The notes below the pieces were generated by a model. The model did no database searches. It was not told the origin of the DNA and worked only from the letters and a program-made list of their open reading frames with translations. Shown in pieces: positions 1-8,983 of a DNA stretch of 17,500 bases; position 1 is the first letter of the stretch; every line of letters begins with the position of its first letter. The stretch lies in contig JACVTC010000178.1 of assembly GCA_016946835.1 (NCBI GenBank), forward strand, positions 155,001 through 172,500. The letters are read 5' to 3'. The DNA is from Neocallimastix lanati (nom. inval.). Its lineage: Eukaryota > Neocallimastigomycota > Neocallimastigomycetes > Neocallimastigales > Neocallimastigaceae. Made by a program: the position numbers and the translations under genes.

Positions 1-2017
1 CTCCATTTTTATTTTTTTCATTTAATTCCAAAATAATACTATTTTCATTGGCATAACCTATTAATAGTTTAATTAGTTCAATATTCTTTTTAGAAATAGC
101 TTTTAAAAGCGGATACCATCCATATTTTTGTTTTTCATTTATTTTCAAAATGATTCCATTGTGATTGGCATAATCTATTAATAACTGAACTATTTCAATA
201 TTATTCGTATGAATGGCACTCAAAAGTGGATCCTCTCCATTTTTATTTTTTTTATTTAATTCTAAAATGATTTTATTTTCATTGGCATAATCTATTAACA
301 ATTTAATCATCTCAATATTATTCATTAAAATTGCAACTAAAAGTGGATAAGCTCCTTCTTTGTTTTTTTCATTTAATTCCAAAATAATATTATTTTCATT
401 GGCATAACCCATTAATAATTTAACTATTTTAATATTACGATTACGAGAGGCTAGTAAAAGTGGATACCATTCATATTTTTGTTTTTCATTAATTTTCAAA
501 ATGATATTTTTTTCAGTGGCATAATTTGTTAATAATTTAACCATTTCAACATTATTATATTTGATGGCTTCTAAAAGTGGATAATATCCATCATTATTTT
601 TTTTATTTAATTCCAGAATGATATTATTTTTATTGGCATAACTTATTAATAATTTAATCATTTCAATATTATTATAAGAAGTCGCATATAATAGTAGATA
701 CCATCCATATTCATTTTTTTCATTCAAATTCAAACTAATATTATTTTCATTGGCATAATTTATGAGTAATTTAACTATTTCAATATTTCCTTCAGAAGTA
801 GCTTCTAGAAGTGGATATGATTCATTTTTATTTTTTTCATTTAAATTAAAAATAATATTAATTTTACTTGCATAATCTATTAATAGTTTAACCATTTTAA
901 TATTATTAAAAGATATGGCATATAAAAGTGGATAATATCCATTTCTCTCTTTCTTATTTAATTCTAAATTAATTTTATTTTTATTAGTATATGCGTAATC
1001 TATTAATATTTGAACCATTTCAATATTATTATAAGAAGTAGCATATAATAGTGGATACCATCCATATTCATTTTGTTCATTCAAATTTAAAATTATATTA
1101 TTTTTATTGGCATAATCTATGAGTAATTTAACTACTTCAATATTCCCTTCAGAAGTGGCTTCTAAAAGTGGGCACATATCATTTTGATTTTTTTCATTCA
1201 AATTCAAAATAATTTCATTTTTACTAGCATAATCTATTAATACTTTAACCATTTCAATATTATTATAAGAAGTGGCATATAAAAGTGGATACCATCCATA
1301 ACAACATTTTTCATTTAATTTCAAAATAATTTTATTTTTACTAGCATAATCTATTAATAATTTAACAATTTCATTATTATTCCTATCCGAGGCACATAAA
1401 AGTGAATACTCTCCATTTTTACTATTTTCATTTAATTTCAAAATTATTTCATTTTCATTGGCATAATCTATTAATAATTGAACCATTTCAACTGAAGTAA
1501 CACTTAGAAGAGGATAACATTCATACCAACTTTTTTCGTTCAATTTCAAAATTATTTTATTATCCTTGGCATATTCAATTAATAATTTTACTATTTCAAT
1601 GTTATTTGTACGAGTGGCACTCAAAAGTGGATGCTTTCCACTTTTATTTTTTCCATTTATTTCCAAAATAATATTATTTTTATTAGCATAATTTACTAAT
1701 AATTTAACTATTTCAATATTATCATTATCAATGGCAATTAAAAGCGGATAATTTCCTTTTTCATCTTTTTCATTTATATCTAAAATAATTTTCCTTCTAA
1801 TAGCATAATCTATTAATAATTGAACTATTTCAATATTATTATATTTAGTGGCTTTTAAAAGTGGATAATATCCATTTCTATTTCTTTCATTTAATTCTAA
1901 AATAATATTGGCATAATTTATTAATAAATTATCCATTTCAATATTATTTGAACGAGTGGCACTGAAAAGTGGATACTCTTCATTTTTATTTATTTTAAAA
2001 ATAATATTATTTTTATT
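1..2017 (-). repeat. Diverged 39-residue ankyrin array, C-terminal part of the large ORF
   Basis: About 17 units with the same plan (NKN-II-ELNEKNKNG-YYPLLEAT-NNIEMVKLLIDYA) but far less alike in nucleotide sequence than the N-terminal array. Spacing is mostly 117 bp. One unit near 990 is 6 bp longer (an extra Tyr-Thr type insertion, AYTNKNK). The unit ending near 1568, the one ending near 1910 and the one after it, next to the 33-residue island, are each 9 bp shorter. All length changes are multiples of three. A three-unit higher-order duplication is visible around 660-1250. The array continues past the left edge. Confidence 0.88.
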
Positions 2018-5000
2018 GGCTCCATGTTCTACTATGTATTCCACTAAATCTTTATTTCTACTTCTACATGCTTTTAGTAATGGGGTTTCATTGTGTTTAT
2101 CTTCTTTATTTATATCTGCTCCATGTTCTACTAAATATTCTACTATATCTTTATTTCCATTTTCACATGCATTAAATAATGCTGTTTCACCATTCTTATT
2201 TTCTTCATTTATATCTGCTCCATGATCTACTACGTATTTTACTATATTTATATTTCCATTTTCAATTGCCATAAATAATACCTGTCCATTTATTTCCAAA
2301 ACAATATTATTTTTATTGGCATATTCAATTAATAATTTAACTATTTCAATATTATTATTATCAGTGGCCAAGAGAAGTGGATAACATCCTTTTTTATTCT
2401 GTTCATTTATTTTTAAAACAATATTATTTTTATTGGCATAATCAATTAATAATTCAACTATTTCAATATTATCCTTATAGGTGGCCCAGAGAAGTGGATA
2501 ACATCCTTTTTTATTCTGTTCATTTATTTTTAAAACAATATTATTTTTATTGGCATAATCAATTAATAATTTAACTATTTCAATATTATCTTTATAAATG
2601 GCCAGGAGAAGTGGATAATATCCATTATAATCTTGTTTATTTATTTTTAGAACAATATTATTTTTATTGGCATAATCAATTAATAATTTAAATATTTCAA
2701 TATTATTCTTTTCAGTGGCAATTTGAAGTGGATAATTCCCATCATTATCCTGTTTATTTATTTCCAAAACAATATTATTTTTATTGGCATAATCAATTAA
2801 TAATTTAACTATTTCAATATTATTATTATCAGAGGCCAAGAGAAGTGGATAATTTCCCAATTTATTTTGTTCATTTATTTTTAAAACAATATTATTTTTA
2901 TTTGCATAATCAATTAATAATTTAACTATTTCAATATTATTATTATCAGTGGCCGAGAGAAGTGGATAATATCCTTTTTTATTCTGTTCATTTATTTTTA
3001 AAACAATATTATTTTTATTGGCATAATCAATTAATAACTTAACTATTTCAACATTATCTTTATAAGTGGCCAAGAGAAGTGGATAATTCCCAATATTACT
3101 CTGTTCATTTATTTTTAGAACAATATTATTTTTATTGGCATAATCAATTAATAATTCAACTATTTCAATATTATCCTTGTAGGTGGCCCAGAGAAGTGGA
3201 TAACATCCTTTTTTATTCTGTTCATTTATTTTTAAAACAATATTATTTTTATTGGCATAATCAATTAATAATTTAATTATTTCAATATTATCTTTAGTAG
3301 TGGCCCAAAGAAGTGGATAATTACCATCATTATCCTGTTTATTTATTTCTAAAACAATATTATTTTTATTGGCATATTCAATTAATAATTTAACTATTTC
3401 ATTATTATTATTATCAGTGGCCAAGAGAAGTGGATAACATCCTTTTTTATTCTGTTTATTTATTTTTAGAACAATATTATTTTTATTGGCATAATCAATT
3501 AATAATTTAACTATTTCAATATTATCTTTAGTAGTGGCCCAAAGAAGTGGATAATTCCCATCATTATCCTGTTTATTTATTTCCAAAACAATATTATTTT
3601 TATTGGCATAATCAATTAATAATTTAATTATTTCAATATTATCTTTAGTAGTGGCCCAAAGAAATGGATAATTTCCATCATCATTCCGTTCATTTATTTT
3701 TAAAACAATATTATTTTTATTGGCATAATCAATTAATAATTCAACTATTTCAATATTATCCTTATAGGTGGCCCAGAGAAGTGGATAACATCCTTTTTTA
3801 TTCTGTTCATTTATTTTTAAAACAATATTATTTTTATTGGCATAATCAATTAATAATTTAACTATTTCAATATTATCTTTAGTAGTGGCCCAAATAAGTG
3901 GATAATCCCCATCATTATCTTGTTTATTTATTTTTAGATCAATATTATTTTTATTGGCATATTCAATTAATAATTTAACTATTTCAATATTATTCTTTTC
4001 AGTGGCAATTTGAAGTGGATAATTCACAATATTATCCTGTTCATTTATTTTTAAAACAATATTATTTTTATTGGCATATTCAATTAATAATTTAACTATT
4101 TCAATATTATCTTTATAAATGGCCAAGAGAAGTGGATAATTTCCCAATTTATCCTGTTCATATATTTTTAAAACAATATTATTTTTATTGGCATAATCAA
4201 TTAATAATTCAACTATTTCAATATTATCCTTGTAGGTGGCCCAGAGAAGTGGATAACATCCTTTTTTATTCTGTTCATTTATTTTTAAAACAATATTATT
4301 TTTATTGGCATAATCAATTAATAATTCAACTATTTCAATATTATCCTTATAGGTGGCCCAGAGAAGTGGATAACATCCTTTTTTATTCTGTTCATTTATT
4401 TTTAAAACAATATTATTTTTATTGGCATAATCAATTAATAATTTAACTATTTCAATATTATCTTTAGTAGTGGCCCAAATAAGTGGATAATCCCCATCAT
4501 TATTTTGTTCATTTATTTTTAAAACAATATTATTTTTATTGGCATATTCAATTAATAATTTAACTATTTCAATATTATCTTTATAAATGGCCAGGAGAAG
4601 TGGATAATATCCATTATAATCTTGTTTATTTATTTTTAGAACAATATTATTTTTATTGGCATAATCAATTAATAATTTAAATATTTCAATATTATTCTTT
4701 TCAGTGGCAATTTGAAGTGGATAATTCCCATCATTATCCTGTTTATTTATTTCCAAAACAATATTATTTTTATTGGCATAATCAATTAATAATTTAACTA
4801 TTTCAATATTATTATTATCAGTGGCACAGAGAAGTGGATACTCTCCATCTTTATTGTTTTTACTTATTTCTAAAACAATATTATTTTTTTTTGCATAATC
4901 AATTAATAATTTAACTATTTCAATATTATTCCTTCGAGTGGTCAATAGAAGTGGATAATCCCCATCATTATTTTGTTCATTTATTTTTAAAACAATATTA

Positions 5001-5569
5001 TTTTTATTGGCATAATCAATTAATAATTTAACTATTTCAATATTATTCCTTCGAGTGGTCAATAGAAGTGGATAATCCCCATCATTATTTTGTTCATTTA
5101 TTTTTAAAACAATATTATTTTTATTGGCATAATCAATTAATAATTTAATTATTTCAGTATTACTTTTAATAGTGGCCCAGAGAAGTGGATAATCCCCATA
5201 ATTATCCTGTTCATTTATTTTTAAAACAATATTATTTTTATTGGCATAGTCAATTAATAATTCAACTATTTCAATATTATCCTTATAGGTGGCCCAGAGA
5301 AGTGGATAACATCCTTTTTTATTCTGTTCATTTATTTTTAAAACAATATTATTTTTATTGGCATAATCAAATAATAATTTAACTATTTCAGTATTATCTT
5401 TATAAGTAGCCAAGAGAAGTGGGTAATTTCCATCATTATCCTGTTCATTAATTATATCTAAATTAATATTATTATTGTTGTGACTATTCAAAATTGATTT
5501 CAAATTTTCAATATTTTCATTTTTAATTTCTTCGAAAAGTTCTTTAAGTTTACTATCACTTTGTCCCAT
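1..5569 (-). CDS. Giant ankyrin-repeat protein (N-terminal 1,856 residues; C-terminus off the left edge)
   Basis: The start is the ATG at 5567-5569; an in-frame TAA at 5633-5635 lies upstream with no other ATG between. The frame stays open to base 2 with no stop or intron. The protein begins MGQSDSKLKELFEEIKNENI, a short charged cap without a signal peptide or membrane segment, and then consists of about 47 ankyrin-type units. The typical unit is 39 residues: a NKNNIVLKINEQ linker, a G-x-YPLL-x-AT helix-1 motif (in place of canonical TPLHxA), and NNIEIVKLLIDYA as helix 2. Ankyrin repeats are protein-binding solenoids, so a cytosolic or nuclear scaffold or recognition role is likely, but no partner can be named. 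No catalytic, kinase or ubiquitin-ligase domain is visible in this part. Two degenerate relatives lie to the right in the same orientation. Being intact for 5.6 kb beside decayed copies suggests it is maintained. The repeat call is firm; function is unknown. Confidence 0.93.
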   Translation of the reverse strand, partial: MGQSDSKLKELFEEIKNENIENLKSILNSHNNNNINLDIINEQDNDGNYPLLLATYKDNTEIVKLLFDYANKNNIVLKINEQNKKGCYPLLWATYKDNIEIVELLIDYANKNNIVLKINEQDNYGDYPLLWATIKSNTEIIKLLIDYANKNNIVLKINEQNNDGDYPLLLTTRRNNIEIVKLLIDYANKNNIVLKINEQNNDGDYPLLLTTRRNNIEIVKLLIDYAKKNNIVLEISKNNKDGEYPLLCATDNNNIEIVKLLIDYANKNNIVLEINKQDNDGNYPLQIATEKNNIEIFKLLIDYANKNNIVLKINKQDYNGYYPLLLAIYKDNIEIVKLLIEYANKNNIVLKINEQNNDGDYPLIWATTKDNIEIVKLLIDYANKNNIVLKINEQNKKGCYPLLWATYKDNIEIVELLIDYANKNNIVLKINEQNKKGCYPLLWATYKDNIEIVELLIDYANKNNIVLKIYEQDKLGNYPLLLAIYKDNIEIVKLLIEYANKNNIVLKINEQDNIVNYPLQIATEKNNIEIVKLLIEYANKNNIDLKINKQDNDGDYPLIWATTKDNIEIVKLLIDYANKNNIVLKINEQNKKGCYPLLWATYKDNIEIVELLIDYANKNNIVLKINERNDDGNYPFLWATTKDNIEIIKLLIDYANKNNIVLEINKQDNDGNYPLLWATTKDNIEIVKLLIDYANKNNIVLKINKQNKKGCYPLLLATDNNNNEIVKLLIEYANKNNIVLEINKQDNDGNYPLLWATTKDNIEIIKLLIDYANKNNIVLKINEQNKKGCYPLLWATYKDNIEIVELLIDYANKNNIVLKINEQSNIGNYPLLLATYKDNVEIVKLLIDYANKNNIVLKINEQNKKGYYPLLSATDNNNIEIVKLLIDYANKNNIVLKINEQNKLGNYPLLLASDNNNIEIVKLLIDYANKNNIVLEINKQDNDGNYPLQIATEKNNIEIFKLLIDYANKNNIVLKINKQDYNGYYPLLLAIYKDNIEIVKLLIDYANKNNIVLKINEQNKKGCYPLLWATYKDNIEIVELLIDYANKNNIVLKINEQNKKGCYPLLLATDNNNIEIVKLLIEYANKNNIVLEINGQVLFMAIENGNINIVKYVVDHGADINEENKNGETALFNACENGNKDIVEYLVEHGADINKEDKHNETPLLKACRSRNKDLVEYIVEHGANKNNIIFKINKNEEYPLFSATRSNNIEMDNLLINYANIILELNERNRNGYYPLLKATKYNNIEIVQLLIDYAIRRKIILDINEKDEKGNYPLLIAIDNDNIEIVKLLVNYANKNNIILEINGKNKSGKHPLLSATRTNNIEIVKLLIEYAKDNKIILKLNEKSWYECYPLLSVTSVEMVQLLIDYANENEIILKLNENSKNGEYSLLCASDRNNNEIVKLLIDYASKNKIILKLNEKCCYGWYPLLYATSYNNIEMVKVLIDYASKNEIILNLNEKNQNDMCPLLEATSEGNIEVVKLLIDYANKNNIILNLNEQNEYGWYPLLYATSYNNIEMVQILIDYAYTNKNKINLELNKKERNGYYPLLYAISFNNIKMVKLLIDYASKINIIFNLNEKNKNESYPLLEATSEGNIEIVKLLINYANENNISLNLNEKNEYGWYLLLYATSYNNIEMIKLLISYANKNNIILELNKKNNDGYYPLLEAIKYNNVEMVKLLTNYATEKNIILKINEKQKYEWYPLLLASRNRNIKIVKLLMGYANENNIILELNEKNKEGAYPLLVAILMNNIEMIKLLIDYANENKIILELNKKNKNGEDPLLSAIHTNNIEIVQLLIDYANHNGIILKINEKQKYGWYPLLKAISKKNIELIKLLIGYANENSIILELNEKNKNG
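2018..2316 (-). repeat. Island of canonical 33-residue ankyrin repeats inside the 39-residue array
   Basis: The plus-strand motif gctccat (His-Gly-Ala) or its equivalent recurs at 2019, 2118 and 2217, spaced exactly 99 bp. The units read like textbook ankyrin: KNGETALFNACENGNKDIVE followed by a YLVEHGADIN turn, and HNETPLLKACRSRNKDLVEY. They lack the 6-residue linker extension of the surrounding units. The island separates the homogeneous N-terminal array from the diverged C-terminal one and is in frame with both. Confidence 0.9.
2318..5434 (-). repeat. Homogeneous 117-bp (39-residue) ankyrin array, exact period over 26 intervals
   Basis: The conserved TAT-GCC codons (Tyr-Ala ending helix 2; plus strand ggcata) recur from 2318 to 5360 at exactly 117-bp steps, 26 intervals with no indel. 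Units differ at few nucleotides. The commonest unit carries NKKGCYPLLWATYKDNIEIV and occurs at least six times with the same protein sequence. Variation lies mainly in the five residues around the loop Gly, in the residue after PLL, and in the two or three residues after AT. Blocks of perfect identity at whole-unit spacing (see findings) point to unequal exchange or gene conversion. Confidence 0.92.
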
Positions 5570-7042
5570 AGAAGTTACAATATATTTTTTAAGAAAATTA
5601 ATAAAAATTATATTATAAAATCTTTTTTTAAATTATACTTTTAAATTTTAATTTTTATATTCAATTGATATTATCTTAAATAGTTATCATATTAGTCTAT
5701 AATTAAGAGTAAATAAATGAAAATTTAAAAATTTAATTTATATAAATGAAAGTTTAATATGGATCAATATATAAATTTTTATAAATATATAATTATAATA
5801 AAAAAAAATAAATTTAATAATAAAAAAATATATATATATATATTTATTAGAAAATATTAATGAGAATATTTACTTGTATGTCATAAAATATGTTAGTTAT
5901 ATGTTTTAAAAATTATAATAAAAATACATAAAAGCATTTTATTTAATCTATAGAAAGATTTAAATATTTAAAAAGATGTTTAATTATTATTCACCAACCT
6001 TAAAGTTATTTTTATTATAGATTTTTTTAAAAATATATTAATAAAAAATAAAATAAAACATGTGATATGCTATTTGATATGAGGGACTTTTATGTGCTAC
6101 TAATTTTTAATAGTATCGTTATATTTAATTAACCTTTATTAATATATTTTAATTTATAAAACCCAATTAACCAAGGGTCTTCTCCAAATTACAATAAAGA
6201 AGAGTAGTTATTAGAAATCTTTATAATAATTTAATTATTAATAATAATAAATATACATTTAAAATATATTATATCGGAGTATAGTATAATATATAATAAA
6301 TATATATTAAAATAATAAATATAATAAATATAACTATATAATTCTTAAAATGAAAATAAGAATAATAAAGTTAAATATATAAGAATATAATTATATAATA
6401 AATATGAATATAATAAATAATATCAACTATATATATTTAATTATAATTAAAATAACTAAAACTATTTCATTATATTATATATTATAATATATAGAAGTAT
6501 TATGTATTTTTAATATAAACTTTAAAAATAAATATGAATAGTTAAATTATATATATAATAATATTCTTATTATATATATTTAGAAGAAATTAACTATTTA
6601 ATTTAATATATTTAATATATTTCATATTATAATGAATAATATATATATAAATATTGAATAATATATGAATAAGAAATTATTTCAAATATTATTATTGACA
6701 AAAGAGATATAAATTTAATATTTAATAATTATTATTAAATATACAAATATGTTAACTACACCTATTTGTTTTATATCATATTTTTAATCAAGCTTTTTAA
6801 TTATTTTATTATAAATCATCATATATATATGTAGTATACACATATTTTATTCTAAAATTATTTTTTTTTATCCATTAAATTAAAATAAAAAAAATTCTCT
6901 AATTAATTTAATTATATATATTTTATTAATAAAATTTTTAATTACTTAATATTATAACAAAATTATTATTTATTCATTTTATTATTTTTTTATCTATTAA
7001 TTAAAATTTAGAGAAATGAACTTTTGCAAAAAGTAACTTTCC
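5570..7042 (-). promoter_or_regulatory. 5' flank of the large ankyrin gene (about 1.2 kb of it duplicated elsewhere in the window)
   Basis: No credible coding sequence. The flank is almost pure A/T, with TATA-like words throughout, so no single TATA box can be chosen. Three blocks recur upstream of the other ankyrin copies: TTGATATTATCTTAAAT at 5665-5681 (about 96 bp upstream of the ATG); a TGATATGAGGGACTTTTATG block at 6075-6100; and a 44-base stretch at 6705-6748 identical to 12159-12202. The GGGAC-containing block stands out because it keeps G/C bases in very AT-rich DNA. These blocks may be promoter elements or simply remnants of co-duplication. Confidence 0.5.
5665..5681 (-). promoter_or_regulatory. 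Conserved 17-base upstream motif, copy 1
   Basis: The plus-strand word TTGATATTATCTTAAAT is identical at 5665-5681, 9288-9304 and 11329-11345, upstream of all three ankyrin copies. It lies 96 bp from the ATG here and about 104 bp from the lost start of the 10470-11225 copy. A regulatory role is inferred from conservation and position only; recent duplication alone could explain it. Confidence 0.35.
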
Positions 7043-7069
7043 AAAAAAAAAAAAAAAAAAAAAAAAAAA
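7043..7069 (+). repeat. A27 homopolymer tract
   Basis: An uninterrupted run of 27 A between imperfect direct repeats (aaatgaacttttgcaaaa at about 7014 and aaatgcacctttgcaaaa at 7089). It separates the ankyrin 5' flank from the copia relic. Confidence 0.95.
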
Positions 7070-7129
7070 TTTAAATATGAATTTTTCTAAATGCACCTTT
7101 GCAAAATGAAATTTTTTTTCGAACTACAC

Positions 7130-8625
7130 TTCCCCCAATTAAATGATATTATGAAGTCGTCTGATTCAAAAGAGTCTAAGAGTTTGTCCTTTTGTTTCTT
7201 GTTGTTATACTTTGAAGAGTTAGACAGAAACAGACCTTATCCTTTCTTGGTGTAATTTTACATATTAATTCTTCCTTTATTAATTTAATTCAATTTATTA
7301 GATTTTTATTTATTTTGCCAAAATATAAAACTTTCTTAAATTTGAATTCATATCCATTCAGGTTTCCTTTGTATGTTCCACTTCCTTCAAATTCTCAGGT
7401 TGTATTGTTTGTGTATCTAAGAATTACCTTTTCTTTTCTGTAATTTTCTAAGCTATCTTTGTTACAGGTGATATGTTCGAAATCACCTGTGTCAAAAGTC
7501 CATATTATGTCGTCATTTAGGTTATATTCCAATGTACTGAGTGTATTTTCATCATCATTGTCATTTATCGATATTTGTTGTGGTTTTCTTCTTTAGTAGA
7601 GCTTTACAGACTATTTGATTCCTTATTGTATATTTCTTTCAATTTCTCGAAGAAAAATTAAGGTTCCTTAAGATTTTCTATCTTTTCAACATTGAAGATT
7701 TTCTTTTGTTTTTTAAATCTTCCATTTTTGTTTTTTGAATTGTGTTTAGTTTTATTATTGCTGTTATTATTATTAACATAATTTCTATTTTTATTCAATA
7801 AATTGAATTTACAGTCATCGATATTGTGACTATCCGCTTTGCAAATATCGTAATGTTTTGTTTTATTAATAAAAATGCATTTTTGATTCACAGAGGGGTC
7901 TTTTTCCTTTAAAATTGCCGTTGTTACTAAAGACGAAATCAATATCCATATAATCTTCATTAATGGCTTGATGCTTTTTTTAAATATTTTATTTTACTTT
8001 AAGTATATTTGAAAATTTAATATGTCATACTCATCTTTAATAATAATATCCACATTTTCATTCCTTCTTCGTTGTAATAATCGAATTTTAAATCTACAGG
8101 AAAAGACAGGCAGAGAACCCTAAGTTATTCTAGTTTTCCAAAATACTTATTGTGTTTTTCTAAAGAGCTAAATATTTTTTTTTTTAATTTCACTTATGAC
8201 CACCATACAGTCATAAATACTTTTAGTTTTTAAATAGTACAATTTGTCCATCAGTAGTTGTACACCAGTATTTTCACTTCTATTATAAATTTCTTTTAAT
8301 TTTCCATTATATCTAACGCAGTTTGAAGATTTTTTGATGTGTTTCAATGCATCTTTATTTAGGTGCATTGGAATCAATGATTGTTTTGGCAAGGGCGTCA
8401 TAACTTTTATCAGTCTTCAATTAATTGTTCATAAAGACCACTTTAAGTATAGGAATCACCAATTCTTACAGCATTAACTTGGATTTCTAAAAGTATGATT
8501 AAGTCTTTATCAATATAATCAGAGACATTTTTAGTCATTAATGCATTGTTAATAAAAAAAGATCATTCATCAAAATTGATCTTGTTAAGACAGACTTCTT
8601 TTTTCAATTAAAATTTAGTAGACAT
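7130..8625 (-). pseudogene. Decayed Ty1/copia gag-protease region (relic 1)
   Basis: Read right to left, a gag-like start at the ATG at 8623-8625 is followed in shifting frames by INFDE and NNALMTKNVSDYIDKDL (start of a copia gag). Next comes KLKEIYNRSENTGVQLLMDK-LYYLK at 8168-8401 (the UBN2-type gag core), then a basic tail with a CX2CX4HX4C-like zinc knuckle at 7811-7852, then a protease segment at about 7290-7540 containing WTFDTGDFEHITC. The DTG active-site triplet is at 7485-7493. An in-frame TGA at 7395-7397 and many frameshifts break it. The first knuckle cysteine is Tyr (TAC). No integrase, reverse transcriptase or LTR follows, so this is a 5' fragment of a retroelement. Open stretches at 7658-7960 and 8168-8401 are pieces of it, not genes. 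Family call is from motif order; the 7130 boundary is approximate. Confidence 0.75.
7811..7852 (-). other. Gag zinc knuckle of relic 1, first Cys replaced by Tyr
   Basis: Encodes YDICKADSHNIDDC: the spacing fits CX2CX4HX4C except that the first cysteine position is TAC (Tyr). One transition from TGC would explain it. It lies downstream of the gag core and upstream of the protease, the normal copia position. Confidence 0.65.
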
Positions 8626-8649
8626 TTTTTTTTTTTTTTTTTTTTTTTT
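8625..8649 (+). repeat. T25 homopolymer tract at the start of the gag relic
   Basis: Twenty-five T on the plus strand, which is a run of A immediately 5' of the relic gag ATG on the minus strand. It may be an expanded A-rich leader or an insertion boundary. Confidence 0.95.
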
Positions 8650-8983
8650 ACACTTAAGACTTTTAATCTAATTAATCTAAGAGAAAATAAAACATTTTAT
8701 TATTAATTAAAGTTTATTTATTAATACTTATTATTAATAGTTAATAATACAAAGATAAAAAAAATGTTTGACTAATTTTGGTATAAAAAATTAATTGAAT
8801 AAAATTATTTTAACAATGAATTAAATAATGTATTTCAAATACAAAAAAATTAATTTACCCATAACTAATATATTTAATTAATAGAATTTTAAACATACAA
8901 TAAACTAACAAATTTAAAAATTAAAAATAAATTTACATTTAAATTAAAAAAGTTTAAAAATAAATAAAATATTGATTATATAA
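8650..8983. other. AT-rich intergenic DNA, nothing recognised
   Basis: Almost pure A/T with stops in all frames, and no repeat or motif beyond scattered TTTAATTAA-like words. It lies between the gag relic and the ankyrin relic. Confidence 0.7.

Noticed and set aside
1956-5382. Plus-strand open stretches (for example at 1956-2225, 2377-2574, 3079-3276, 3664-3861, 4132-4446, 5185-5382) encoding HLFLKQYYFYWHNQLIIQ-like repeats
   Set aside because: They are the antisense of the 117-bp ankyrin units, recur with the same period, have no ATG start fitting a gene, and the minus frame is open through the whole region with a recognisable fold.
2318-5434. CRISPR-like array (regular 117-bp spacing)
   Set aside because: The units are continuous coding repeats with no repeat/spacer alternation, and the reading frame is open through all of them.
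5570-5635. An upstream extension of the large ankyrin ORF
   Set aside because: The frame is open to a TAA at 5633-5635, but it contains no ATG and encodes only Lys/Phe/Ile/Asn typical of AT-rich noncoding DNA.
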